A DNA stretch of 64,000 bases from Algoriphagus formosus (GTDB lineage Bacteria > Bacteroidota > Bacteroidia > Cytophagales > Cyclobacteriaceae). Position numbers and translations under genes: made by a program. The DNA lies in the NCBI RefSeq assembly GCF_002807035.1, contig NZ_NIUC01000002.1, positions 830,591 to 894,590 of the forward strand. The letters run 5' to 3'. Below the pieces are notes generated by a model. That model had not been told where the DNA came from. It made no database searches and saw only the letters and a program-made list of their open reading frames with translations. Shown one piece after another: positions 1-8,277 of this stretch (the stretch's first letter is position 1; each line of letters opens with the position of its first letter).

Positions 1-641
1 GTATGGAGAAAGTTTTCAAAGACAACAGCCTGATTAAGCTTGAAAAGAATACGTTTCTTTTCTTCAGTAGCTGGATTAAAAGCTAAAGCCTCCTTCTCAA
101 CTTTGGTCTTAAACCAGTCTAATATTTCAGGATCCCGAATGTATAGGTACTCGAAACCCATCGACCCTTCATAGATCTTCTTTAATGCACTGATGATATC
201 AGACAACTTGGCTTTACCTATTCCTATTTCATTCCCAGCTTGGAACTCTGTATTCATGTCTGCATCCCCAAGACCAAAATCCTGTGGATCGATCAGCGCC
301 TTTCTATCTCTTCTTTCACGAACTGGATTTGTTTTAGAACGCAAATGAGCTCTGGACCGATGAGCATGAATCAAAGCCCGGACTTTAATCTCCTTAGGCA
401 ATTGCTCCATATCCATGATGGTACCGGGAGTTGCTAAAGAGCCATTTTTTGCTGTGCTAGGCGATGAAGCGGCTGCAGCAGATCCGTTCTCCTCTTCCCC
501 GTAATTGGTCAAGGCGAAATCGAATCCGTCAAAAAATTCTTTCCAACTTGGATCTATGGATTCAGGGTCGGATTTATAAGATGCATAAAGCTCATCGATG
601 TAAGAAACGTGTGCGTTTGCGATATACGAAAATTTGTCCAT
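1..641 (-). CDS. sucA: 2-oxoglutarate dehydrogenase E1 component, N-terminal part (partial)
   Basis: The ATG is at 641 on the minus strand; 213 codons are visible and the gene runs off the left edge. E1o is the thiamine-diphosphate subunit that decarboxylates 2-oxoglutarate in the TCA cycle. The product opens with MDKFSYIANAHVSYIDELYA and continues with SDPESIDPSWKEFFDGFD, the short N-terminal helix segment of bacterial E1o (the E2-binding tail) with its typical DPxSVDxSWxxFF pattern. An Ala/Ser-rich linker and the start of the core (ALIHAHRSRAHL, then KLNQAVVFENFLHT) follow. Catalytic ThDP residues lie outside the window. A sucB partner would be expected further left. Identification rests on the N-terminal pattern and is firm. 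Confidence 0.9.
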   Translation of the reverse strand, partial: MDKFSYIANAHVSYIDELYASYKSDPESIDPSWKEFFDGFDFALTNYGEEENGSAAAASSPSTAKNGSLATPGTIMDMEQLPKEIKVRALIHAHRSRAHLRSKTNPVRERRDRKALIDPQDFGLGDADMNTEFQAGNEIGIGKAKLSDIISALKKIYEGSMGFEYLYIRDPEILDWFKTKVEKEALAFNPATEEKKRILFKLNQAVVFENFLH

Positions 642-662
642 GGTTATTTTGAATAGGCTCAA

Positions 663-670
663 CAAAACTA
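663..670 (-). promoter_or_regulatory. candidate -7 element for sucA
   Basis: Read on the minus strand this is TAGTTTTG, fitting the Bacteroidota TAnnTTTG element 22 bp upstream of the sucA ATG. A second fit, TATATTTG, lies at 712-719. I see no clear -33 TTG for either, so which one is used is open. Confidence 0.3.
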
Positions 671-728
671 GCCTTTATAAACGATATTAAAAAACCGTAT
701 ATTCGTTTATTCAAATATACATAGAGAA

Positions 729-760
729 AAAAATAGCGGTATTTTCATACCGCTATTTTT
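729..760 (-). terminator. terminator after the susC-susD-lipoprotein operon
   Basis: Perfect 14-bp inverted repeat: the left arm 729-742 pairs with 747-760 around a TTTC loop. The stem is GC-rich at the tip and A/T at the base, so it can act in both directions. It lies 15 bp past the end of the 775-1728 gene. Confidence 0.8.
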
Positions 761-774
761 CAATTATTTAGAAC

Positions 775-1728
775 TTATCTCAACTGAGGCCAAGGTTTGC
801 CATCATTTGATTTAACTGTTACCAAACCTGTTTCTCCATCGGAATTTAACCATTGGAAAACAAGGTTGTCAGCATCAGCACTTACCACAGTCATACTGTA
901 TGAAGCACCATATTTATCAGCTCCTGACATAGAAAGCGTACCGCAAGCATCACTGATTCTTACATTACCACTTCCCCATGAATCACCGTAGCAATCCCAG
1001 AATCCGAAAGTACCGTCTGTAACAGTATATGCACCTGGAGTAGATGATACCGGAGTCCAAGTAGTTGTACCGGTAATAGTACCAGCGCAAGAACCATAAA
1101 TAGATTCCATGTTAGACTGCTCAAACTCATAAGTACCGCCCAAATCAGATGGACAGATTACGCTTACGTTGTACTGGAATGGAGATGCATAGAAAGGAGC
1201 ACCTGCTACGTTGGTGGTTACGTTATCAGTAGAGAAACTTCTACCAAAACGATCATTCAATACCAAACGGAACTCAAATACATCTGCTCCTTCAATATCA
1301 GCAGGAGTCAATCCTACTGCCTGAATAGCATCCAATGCAGGAATCTCGAAAGTAACTCTCAAGAAACGAGATTCAGAGTTTGGCTGAAACTCACTCTTAT
1401 CCAATGTTCTTACCAAAACATCTTCAGCAGGAGTATACTCCAAACCTACACCTGGGATCAATCTTCTGTGTCTAACGCGGATTTCCACGTTTTCTACCGT
1501 ACCTCCATCCTCGATGTCTACAGCCTCCAGAGTCAAAGCGAAACTGGAATTTTGTAGATCAAAGAAGTTAAAGGTTGTGCTGGTTCTTGCAATTGTACGC
1601 AAGTAAGCACCCGTATCGAACTCTGAATAAGGCACATTAGGCTCCACAAAGTCTCTACAAGAGCTAAAGAAGACCAGTGCACTTAAGAAAAGGCCGAAAC
1701 TATATTTTAACATTTTCATATTTTTCAA
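775..1728 (-). CDS. lipoprotein of a SusCD operon, unknown function
   Basis: This 317-residue product has a signal peptide ending in a lipobox (FFSSC, Cys24), so it is probably a surface or outer-membrane lipoprotein. I do not recognise a named family. The first 190 residues read as beta-rich domains with no catalytic motif. The last 120 (from VICPSDLGGTYEF) contain four Cys and many Gly, Ser and Trp, as in the C-terminal domains of surface glycan- or protein-binding lipoproteins that accompany SusD. It lies 9 bp after the SusD-like gene in the same operon and is followed by a strong terminator. An accessory binding role alongside SusCD is inferred from position. M4 or M6 could also be the start; the signal peptide fits any of the three. 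Confidence 0.7.
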   Translation of the reverse strand: MKNMKMLKYSFGLFLSALVFFSSCRDFVEPNVPYSEFDTGAYLRTIARTSTTFNFFDLQNSSFALTLEAVDIEDGGTVENVEIRVRHRRLIPGVGLEYTPAEDVLVRTLDKSEFQPNSESRFLRVTFEIPALDAIQAVGLTPADIEGADVFEFRLVLNDRFGRSFSTDNVTTNVAGAPFYASPFQYNVSVICPSDLGGTYEFEQSNMESIYGSCAGTITGTTTWTPVSSTPGAYTVTDGTFGFWDCYGDSWGSGNVRISDACGTLSMSGADKYGASYSMTVVSADADNLVFQWLNSDGETGLVTVKSNDGKPWPQLR

Positions 1729-1737
1729 ATTTTTCGG

Positions 1738-3393
1738 TTAATAAACCCAAGCGTTACCAGCAGGATTAGTATCCCAGAACACCTGTACAGACTGATCTGC
1801 CTTCTGAACTGCACTGGTATTGGTTACCATGTAGTTGTTAGGATAGAAGAAAGATCTTGGGAATACACCTGGATTTGCTTCCAGACCTGGTTGCATATTA
1901 TCAGGCTTTCCTGTTCTTCTGTAAAGATTGTATGACTCGATACCGTTTCCGAATAGAGACAACCAATACTCACGTCCAATTACATCCATACGATCATCAC
2001 CAGAAGACAAACCATCGTATTCATTCGATACATAAGAAAGATAATTCGTGATATTTTGATCAATATCGATTCCTTCCTCATCGAAGAATGAATTAATTGC
2101 TCCTGCTTGGGCTGTACCAAGACTCCAGTTAACCACATAGTTCATGTGCTTTTCGATACCTGATAGCAAGTAATCCTTAGCATTTCCTGTAGTTCCTAGC
2201 GTCAAAGCAGCTTCTGCCAACATAAAGTCAACATATGCAGCTAACATGATTGGCTGAATACCAGCACCCTGAGCTCCCAAAGAAGGATCGTTTACTGGAG
2301 TAGCTGAATTATCGTCAAATCGACCACCTGCTGGATATACTCCCCATGCAGTACGCTTCAAACCATCTGGTGGAATACCATCAGGATCCAAGTGGTCACG
2401 TCCCCAATATCCACGCTCACCAGGAAGACAGTAGATAAATCCACCGACTAGGTAGTGTGCTGGAGGAAGCTGAGTAATACACTCAATTTCGTCTGGATTA
2501 GTAGAGTTAGCCAAAACTTGGCGATAGAAATAAAATCTAGCACGAGGATCATCGAATCCTTTTTGCTCAGTCAAGTGCCACATATAGTAGGTAGACTGAT
2601 AGTCACCACCACCTGAGGTATACTGACCAGCAAATCTTGGATGACGAGAATCCGGATCCGCTTGAGTAGTTCCAAACTGGAATACGAAATCATCTCCTGC
2701 TTTCAAGAAATTATCTGCTGCGATCAAAGCATTAATACCAGCAGTAGCACCAGAAGGATCAACCAATTTTCTGTTTAAGAAATATCGCAACTTTAGAGTG
2801 TTGACAAGTCTTACCCATTTGGTATAGTTTCTTCCATAGAAGTAGTCATTTGGAGCACCAGCACTTCCCTGAGCAGTAAAATGAGCTTCTGCTTCGTTCA
2901 AAGCTGCAAAAGCAGCGTCATAAACAGACTCTCCTGAATCTACTGCAGGATTAAATTCGTTAGGATCCAATGCTTGAGAGAAAGGCACATCGCCATAAGA
3001 GTCTACCAAGTGGAAGAGAACCATTGCTTTGATAGTCTTGGAAATACCAAGATGTCTCTCAAATTCAGCTTCTACAGCTAGAGGCTCTAGAAATGCAATA
3101 TCCTGAAGGATATTGGCATAAGCATTACTCCAATAACCATTAGTAGTCACAGGGGTATATGCACCTTCATACTGCGCGGAACCCTGATTGATAATTCGGG
3201 TAAGACGCATTCCATCATCTCCAATCGTGTTGAAGAGGTTTTCATAATCAAGTTGGATTCTGTTCAGAATGAAGTTAGGATCCGCAGTAGAAGCGGTAAC
3301 TGCATTCGGGTCATCCAACAAATCTAAATCACATGATGAGGTTGCAACTAGCATACTTGCTCCCAACATCACTGTATATAATATTCTTTTCAT
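1738..3393 (-). CDS. SusD/RagB-like nutrient-binding outer-membrane lipoprotein
   Basis: This is a 551-residue lipoprotein with lipobox ATSSC (Cys21). SusD proteins cap a SusC channel on the cell surface and bind its substrate. Family signs are the opening SCDLDLLDDPN, the helical TPR-like stretch around residues 75-200 (AYANILQDIAFLEP, KAMVLFHLVDSYGDVPFSQA, NDYFYGRNYTKWVRLVNTLK) and the late REYWLSLFGNGIESYNLYRR segment. The overall pattern looks closest to the SusD-like_2 branch, often linked to peptide or unknown substrates rather than starch. The susC gene lies 18 bp upstream. The substrate cannot be told because no degradative enzyme lies in the operon. Confidence 0.9.
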   Translation of the reverse strand: MKRILYTVMLGASMLVATSSCDLDLLDDPNAVTASTADPNFILNRIQLDYENLFNTIGDDGMRLTRIINQGSAQYEGAYTPVTTNGYWSNAYANILQDIAFLEPLAVEAEFERHLGISKTIKAMVLFHLVDSYGDVPFSQALDPNEFNPAVDSGESVYDAAFAALNEAEAHFTAQGSAGAPNDYFYGRNYTKWVRLVNTLKLRYFLNRKLVDPSGATAGINALIAADNFLKAGDDFVFQFGTTQADPDSRHPRFAGQYTSGGGDYQSTYYMWHLTEQKGFDDPRARFYFYRQVLANSTNPDEIECITQLPPAHYLVGGFIYCLPGERGYWGRDHLDPDGIPPDGLKRTAWGVYPAGGRFDDNSATPVNDPSLGAQGAGIQPIMLAAYVDFMLAEAALTLGTTGNAKDYLLSGIEKHMNYVVNWSLGTAQAGAINSFFDEEGIDIDQNITNYLSYVSNEYDGLSSGDDRMDVIGREYWLSLFGNGIESYNLYRRTGKPDNMQPGLEANPGVFPRSFFYPNNYMVTNTSAVQKADQSVQVFWDTNPAGNAWVY

Positions 3394-3411
3394 AATTCTT
3401 CAGTTTTGGGA

Positions 3412-6400
3412 TTAGAATGTAAGCGTTACAGTTCCACCAAATCTTCTGGAGCTAGGACCTGTTACAAAGTCAAAGCCCAAACCATTACCTACACCAGTTC
3501 CCAACACGTCTACATCGTAGTTCATGTTTGGTGGGAAGTTAAGCGCAAGGAACCAAAGGTTGGTACCGCTCAATGCGATAGATGCTCTCTTGAAAGGAGT
3601 CTTAGCCATCAAATTCATAGGAATTTCATAACCCAAGGAAACTTCTCTCAATCGAATCATAGATCCATCGAATACGTTTGGCTCATCAGTAGCACCTTGA
3701 TATCCTGCAAAGAAGTAGTCAGATGCAGTAATCTGGATATCGTTAGGAGTACCATCCTCTTTCACACCTGGCATGATGAAAGTCAACTCTCTATCAGCTA
3801 CTGGATCCTTCGTCACACCTCGAGCTAAAGTAGCTGTTACAGTGTTGGAGAACACAGCACCTTTGTGACGGTATTCCATCATGGCGCTTAAAGTAAATCC
3901 TTTAAAGGAGAATGAGTTAATCCAAGATCCAGTCCAAGCTGGGTTTGGATCACCCAATACTTGCAGATCAGCTGCTGGCTTGTGCAATCCATTTGAAAGA
4001 ATGATTGGCTCTCCAGTCTGCTCATCACGATCAAATCCTAGACCTTTTATAATGTTGAAAGGCTCTCCTGGAATCGCAAAGTTACCAAGTGTGGTAAATC
4101 CAGCTACAAGTACTTCTTCTAGACCTCCGCCCAATTCAACTGTTACAGATCTGTAAAGACCCCAGTTGATAGTAGAGTTCCAGTTGAATCCTGAAGCAGT
4201 AGATACAGGATTCACAGTAGCTTGGAATTCAATACCTCGAGTACGAATCTTACCAATGTTAATTGCAGTGGAAGTAAATCCAGTTGCAGGGTCAATTGGA
4301 GATTGAGTAATCAAATCTCTTGTATTCTTCTGATAAAGGGAAAGATCGAATGTCAATTTGTTGTTGAACATGACACCTTCCACACCAAATTCTACTTCCT
4401 CATGAAGCTCAGGCTTCAAGTTAGGATTACCCAATGTATTGGCTACTGAGTGAGTTTGAGTAACTGAACCGTCTCTATCAAATGCACGTGCACTTTGCAC
4501 CAATACATTTCGAGTTCTGTATGGACGAGGGAAACCGGCAGAAGTACCATATCCCAAACGCAATTTCAAATCATTCACTGTGCTGCTATTCCAGTTGAAT
4601 GCAGTTCCAGGAAGGAAAGATACTGACGCTCCAGGATAAAGAATTCTACGATTTTCTGGCTCTACAGTAGAGGTCCAGTCATTACGAGCAGAAAGGTTTA
4701 CGAATAGGTAGCTGTCATAATCCAAAGTTACGTTGGCATAAACCCCCATTCTACGCTCTTCCTCTGTGAAGTTCAAATTAGCTCCACTGTATGCATCGTT
4801 AGAAGACGACTGCGTAAAGTTTGAGTGTCTGAACAATCCAAAAGCCAATTGACCTTGAGAAGCTACTCCATTCTGAGAATAAGAGTCATATCGGGAGTTA
4901 CCACCGATCAAAGCACTCATTCCGAATTTATCAGAGAATTGCTTTTTCCAGTTGATGATCAAATCCTGGTTCCAGATAGTATTCTGAATGTTAGAAGATC
5001 TGTAGTAGCCAGAAGTTGTCGCCAAAGATGCAGATGGTCCTCCTCTGTTATACTTAAGCTCTTGCAATTCAGTATAGGTATCCAAACCAATTCGGTAAGT
5101 AATCGAGAAATCATCGTTGATATCATAGATTACGGAAGTAGAGTTGAAGAATCTGTTTACATCAGAAGTATTCTGATAGTATCTAACCAACCACAAAGGA
5201 TTGACGATATCATTACCACCACGATAGTATACAGAACTACGATCGATTGGATTTTCGAAAGGAAGACCTCCCAAATCAACTGAACGTGGCGTATACAATA
5301 CGTGCGCAAATGCAGAAGGAATACCGCCAGAAGGTCCAGAACCAAATGCTGCGTTTACTGGAGGTGACTCCAAGTCTGTAATAGCAAATGTAAAGGATGA
5401 CTTAACAGTCAATTTATCGTTCACAGCTGAATTGATACCCAATCCAAAGTTGTACTTCTTCAAGTTGTTTCCAGGAGTAAACCCTTCCTCATCAGTATAG
5501 CCAAAGCTAGCATTGAAGCTTGTACGATCTGATCCACCAGCTACCTGCACAGAGGTATTAGAAATCAAACCAGTGCGGAAGAAAACTTCAGAAGGATCAG
5601 CATATGCCTTGTACTCATACTGTACAGGAGTTCCACCTACAATACCACCTTCCCAAAACTCAGGGAATGCTTCTCGAACTGCCTGAACAGATGAAGTAGC
5701 ATATGGGTGATTTACAGTTCTTCCCTCATCCATTCTTGGTCCAAAGTTGGAGAAGAAGAATCCCGGAGCTTGCTGGAATCCATTACCGTAGATCGTTCCA
5801 TAAGTAGGTAATGAAGCTGCCTCATTGGTAAATACAGATTGATTGATAGTCACTTCAGCAGCTCTTCTTTTAGAAGCACCTGACTTGGTAGTGATCAAGA
5901 TTACACCATTTCGACCTTGGTCACCGTAAAGTACGGTAGCAGAAAGACCTTTCAACACGGAGATGTTCTCAATGTTGTTAGGGTCAATATCCAAGAATCG
6001 AGATGAAGTAGTTGCACCACCTGTTGTAAACCCGTTTTGGGCGTTGGTGCTGGTGTTGAAAGGAACACCATCTACTACGAACAAAGGCTGGTTAGAACCA
6101 GTCGCAGACGAATAACCTCGGATTACCATGTTAGTACCCGAACCAGACATACCGTTAGTAGAAGTGATATTCACTCCCGGTACTTTTCCTTGCAATACAC
6201 GTGCTACGTCTTGCTCAGGTCTGTTTTCGAGTTGCTCATTACCTACAGAGGTAACCGCATAACCCAAGGCCTTTTTCTCACGCTCGATACCAATCGCCGT
6301 TACTACCACTTCGGATAGTTGTTCGGCATCAGTAGTGAGCGTCACATTAATTACGGATCGGTTGCCAATGACCTCTTCCTTCGTTTCTAGACCTACGAAG

Positions 6401-6627
6401 GAGAAAATCAGAACCGTACCTCCATCTGGGACACTAATGGAATAATTACCATCCAAATCGGTGGTAGTACCCACTGTTGTACCCTTCACGAGAACGGTTG
6501 CACCTGGCAAGCCAAGTCCATCTTCGTCGGAAATTACCTGTCCGGTAATTACCCGCTGCTGCGCCGACACCTCATAGCTGAGGGTCATGGTGAAAAGCGC
6601 AACAACAAAGAGTAAAGCTTTTCTCAT
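3412..6627 (-). CDS. SusC/RagA-family TonB-linked outer-membrane receptor
   Basis: This 1071-residue protein is of typical SusC length. A signal peptide (cleavage near SYEVSAQQ) is followed by a carboxypeptidase-regulatory-like beta-sandwich at about residues 25-105 (GQVISDEDGLGLPGATVLVK). Next come a plug domain at about 115-245 with the SusC signature VLKGLSATVLYGDQGRNGVI, and a 22-strand-type barrel ending in GGTVTLTF with terminal Phe, as Bam substrates require. It imports a bulky ligand delivered by the SusD-like partner, powered by TonB-ExbBD. It is the first gene of the operon. The ~570-bp AT-rich region upstream carries a 24-bp perfect palindrome but no obvious sigma/anti-sigma pair, so regulation is unknown. 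Confidence 0.95.
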   Translation of the reverse strand: MRKALLFVVALFTMTLSYEVSAQQRVITGQVISDEDGLGLPGATVLVKGTTVGTTTDLDGNYSISVPDGGTVLIFSFVGLETKEEVIGNRSVINVTLTTDAEQLSEVVVTAIGIEREKKALGYAVTSVGNEQLENRPEQDVARVLQGKVPGVNITSTNGMSGSGTNMVIRGYSSATGSNQPLFVVDGVPFNTSTNAQNGFTTGGATTSSRFLDIDPNNIENISVLKGLSATVLYGDQGRNGVILITTKSGASKRRAAEVTINQSVFTNEAASLPTYGTIYGNGFQQAPGFFFSNFGPRMDEGRTVNHPYATSSVQAVREAFPEFWEGGIVGGTPVQYEYKAYADPSEVFFRTGLISNTSVQVAGGSDRTSFNASFGYTDEEGFTPGNNLKKYNFGLGINSAVNDKLTVKSSFTFAITDLESPPVNAAFGSGPSGGIPSAFAHVLYTPRSVDLGGLPFENPIDRSSVYYRGGNDIVNPLWLVRYYQNTSDVNRFFNSTSVIYDINDDFSITYRIGLDTYTELQELKYNRGGPSASLATTSGYYRSSNIQNTIWNQDLIINWKKQFSDKFGMSALIGGNSRYDSYSQNGVASQGQLAFGLFRHSNFTQSSSNDAYSGANLNFTEEERRMGVYANVTLDYDSYLFVNLSARNDWTSTVEPENRRILYPGASVSFLPGTAFNWNSSTVNDLKLRLGYGTSAGFPRPYRTRNVLVQSARAFDRDGSVTQTHSVANTLGNPNLKPELHEEVEFGVEGVMFNNKLTFDLSLYQKNTRDLITQSPIDPATGFTSTAINIGKIRTRGIEFQATVNPVSTASGFNWNSTINWGLYRSVTVELGGGLEEVLVAGFTTLGNFAIPGEPFNIIKGLGFDRDEQTGEPIILSNGLHKPAADLQVLGDPNPAWTGSWINSFSFKGFTLSAMMEYRHKGAVFSNTVTATLARGVTKDPVADRELTFIMPGVKEDGTPNDIQITASDYFFAGYQGATDEPNVFDGSMIRLREVSLGYEIPMNLMAKTPFKRASIALSGTNLWFLALNFPPNMNYDVDVLGTGVGNGLGFDFVTGPSSRRFGGTVTLTF

Positions 6628-7201
6628 AAGGTGTTTAGTTTAGTTGATGTGTAAAGAAAATTCCTTTCTGTGGAATTTCAAAATTTCGAAATTTTGAAAA
6701 ATATATTAAAAAGACATATTTATTTATTAGAATATTTATATTTATAATTTAATCAATTGAAATATCTAATCATTTATTAGATTTTTATAATTATTGAGAA
6801 AAAAAGCAGAATGAACGGTAAAAATTTGGTTTGCACGGCTTAAAAAGATGATTATTTGGATCAAAGCCCAGTATTAAGAAATTTTAACTGTTTCACTCAA
6901 ATTATTTAACATTCGCAAAACAATATTTGGCCAAAGCAATTTTTTCGAATAATTAAATAAAAATTTACTGCTGAAAATCAGGGAAAAAATTTCATTGATT
7001 TTTGTCAATCTGAATTTTTAAGAACTTTTACACCCCAATTCTCTAAGAATTAAAATAAAATTCTGATCGCTATATTTGAAACAAAAAAAAGATTCAAAAA
7101 TTTAAAAAAAATCAAATTCTGGGTCTAATTCTTTTGAGAAACATTAGATTTTTTGCTGAATCCACAAAAGTCAGTTTATTTTTTTATCAAAAATCGAAAT
7201 T
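6628..7201. other. AT-rich intergenic region upstream of susC
   Basis: About 570 bp without a credible gene. It is very A/T-rich with many poly-A/T runs and holds the palindrome at 6676-6699. I found no clear TAnnTTTG -7 element on the minus strand. A TATATTTG lies on the plus strand near 7073, but both flanking genes are on the minus strand. The susC promoter must be in here, and a long 5' leader is possible. Confidence 0.6.
6676..6699. promoter_or_regulatory. 24-bp perfect palindrome upstream of susC
   Basis: Half-site TTTCAAAATTTC is followed directly by its exact reverse complement with no spacer. The element lies 49-72 bp before the susC ATG. It could be a dimeric operator or a hairpin in the 5' leader; the sequence alone does not decide. 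Confidence 0.5.
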
Positions 7202-7687
7202 TTAAAGAGAATATCTCAGAGTCAAGGCTGCTTCATCTTCCCATAACTTTGTAAAGTCTGTAAAATTATAAGCAGGCTTCCAATATAAGCCTACATAGAA
7301 GTTACTTCGGTTAATATTATACTCTAAACCCACTATCGCATCTACCCCAAAGACATTGTAATCTCGATCAATTTTATAAACCCAGGGTGGTTCTCCTTTG
7401 CCATCTTTCCAAATCCCATAATGCGCGCCCGCTCCTACATACCACTCTAAACCCTCAAACTCTCGAATATCCCAGTGATGCTCGTAAAGTACGGCTGCCA
7501 CCCAGCCTTTCCATCGATTATAAACCAATAGGTCAACTGCCCCAGTTTCTGAAATAAACTGCTTCACTGTACCTCCGACATTAGTGCCTCCGGTAACCCC
7601 CACCATAGTATTATAGCTGCCAACTTGCGAAAATGCAGGGCAAATCAATACGAAGCTGAAACCAAAAATCAAAAGTGCTTTTTTCAT
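7202..7687 (-). CDS. small exported protein, possible beta-barrel, unknown function
   Basis: About 161 residues from the ATG at 7687 (MKKALLIFGFSFVLI, cleavage after PAFSQ). An in-frame TTG at 7708 would add seven residues and overlap the upstream gene, but the signal peptide favours the ATG, which is preceded by AGAGGAG. The mature part has alternating aromatic and small residues (YNTMVGVTGGTN, LEYNINRSNFYVGLYWKPAYNF) and ends LTLRYSL, which resembles a small outer-membrane barrel. No catalytic motif is seen. It lies directly behind the 5-formyl-THF cyclo-ligase gene and is probably cotranscribed with it, though no functional link is evident. Confidence 0.7.
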   Translation of the reverse strand: MKKALLIFGFSFVLICPAFSQVGSYNTMVGVTGGTNVGGTVKQFISETGAVDLLVYNRWKGWVAAVLYEHHWDIREFEGLEWYVGAGAHYGIWKDGKGEPPWVYKIDRDYNVFGVDAIVGLEYNINRSNFYVGLYWKPAYNFTDFTKLWEDEAALTLRYSL

Positions 7688-7704
7688 CTCCTCTTTTATA
7701 ATGA

Positions 7705-8277
7705 TCAAAATGTAAAGATTTTTTCAGGAGTTATGCAAAAATCCAAAGGAATATCATGACTCTCATAAGGCAATGACTGCTCTGGGGTAAAGTAGCTTAA
7801 GCCTACTTTTACCGGATCGAAGTCAATGTCTGCCAGAAATTTATCATAATACCCTTTCCCAAAACCAATTCGATAGCCTGACCTATCATAAGCCAAGAGT
7901 GGAAGAAATATCAAAGAGAATTCCTGAACCTCCACCTCCTGGTAATCATTTGGAAAGGGGATTCCCCAAGTTGATGTTGTAAAAGAAGTATTAGGCTCTA
8001 AAAAAATAGTCTCCATATCGAGACTTTCAGAACTGATTTTTGATGAATAAACATCCCATCCATTCTCCCAAAACCATTCAAGCAAAGGAAAGGTATCCAC
8101 TTCCTTCTGTTTTTCGATTGGTAGAAAAAGATGAACCTTTTTCGGAAAATCCCTGGTCTTCAACCAGTCAATCGTTCGTTCTGTAATTTTCTGATCAAGA
8201 TCCATTTTATCCTGATCGCTCAGTACAGCTCGCTTCTTTTTATATTTTTCCCTGATATACTCCTTGGCAGGAATCAT
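7705..8277 (-). CDS. 5-formyltetrahydrofolate cyclo-ligase
   Basis: 190 residues, the normal family length. It converts 5-formyl-THF to 5,10-methenyl-THF using ATP, returning the folate storage form to one-carbon metabolism in the cytosol. Diagnostic parts are the N-terminal basic AKEYIREKYKKKRAVLS, the central FLPLLAYDRSGYRIGFGKGY motif binding phosphate and ATP, the YYDKFL that follows, and the late PLDFCITPEKIF ending. It overlaps the bshC stop by 4 bp, so the two are translationally coupled. The name ygfA or fau could apply, but I leave the symbol empty because usage differs by lineage. Confidence 0.93.
   Translation of the reverse strand: MIPAKEYIREKYKKKRAVLSDQDKMDLDQKITERTIDWLKTRDFPKKVHLFLPIEKQKEVDTFPLLEWFWENGWDVYSSKISSESLDMETIFLEPNTSFTTSTWGIPFPNDYQEVEVQEFSLIFLPLLAYDRSGYRIGFGKGYYDKFLADIDFDPVKVGLSYFTPEQSLPYESHDIPLDFCITPEKIFTF

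Noticed and set aside
7073..7080. Plus-strand TATATTTG promoter element
   Set aside because: Both flanking genes are on the minus strand, so it has no target.
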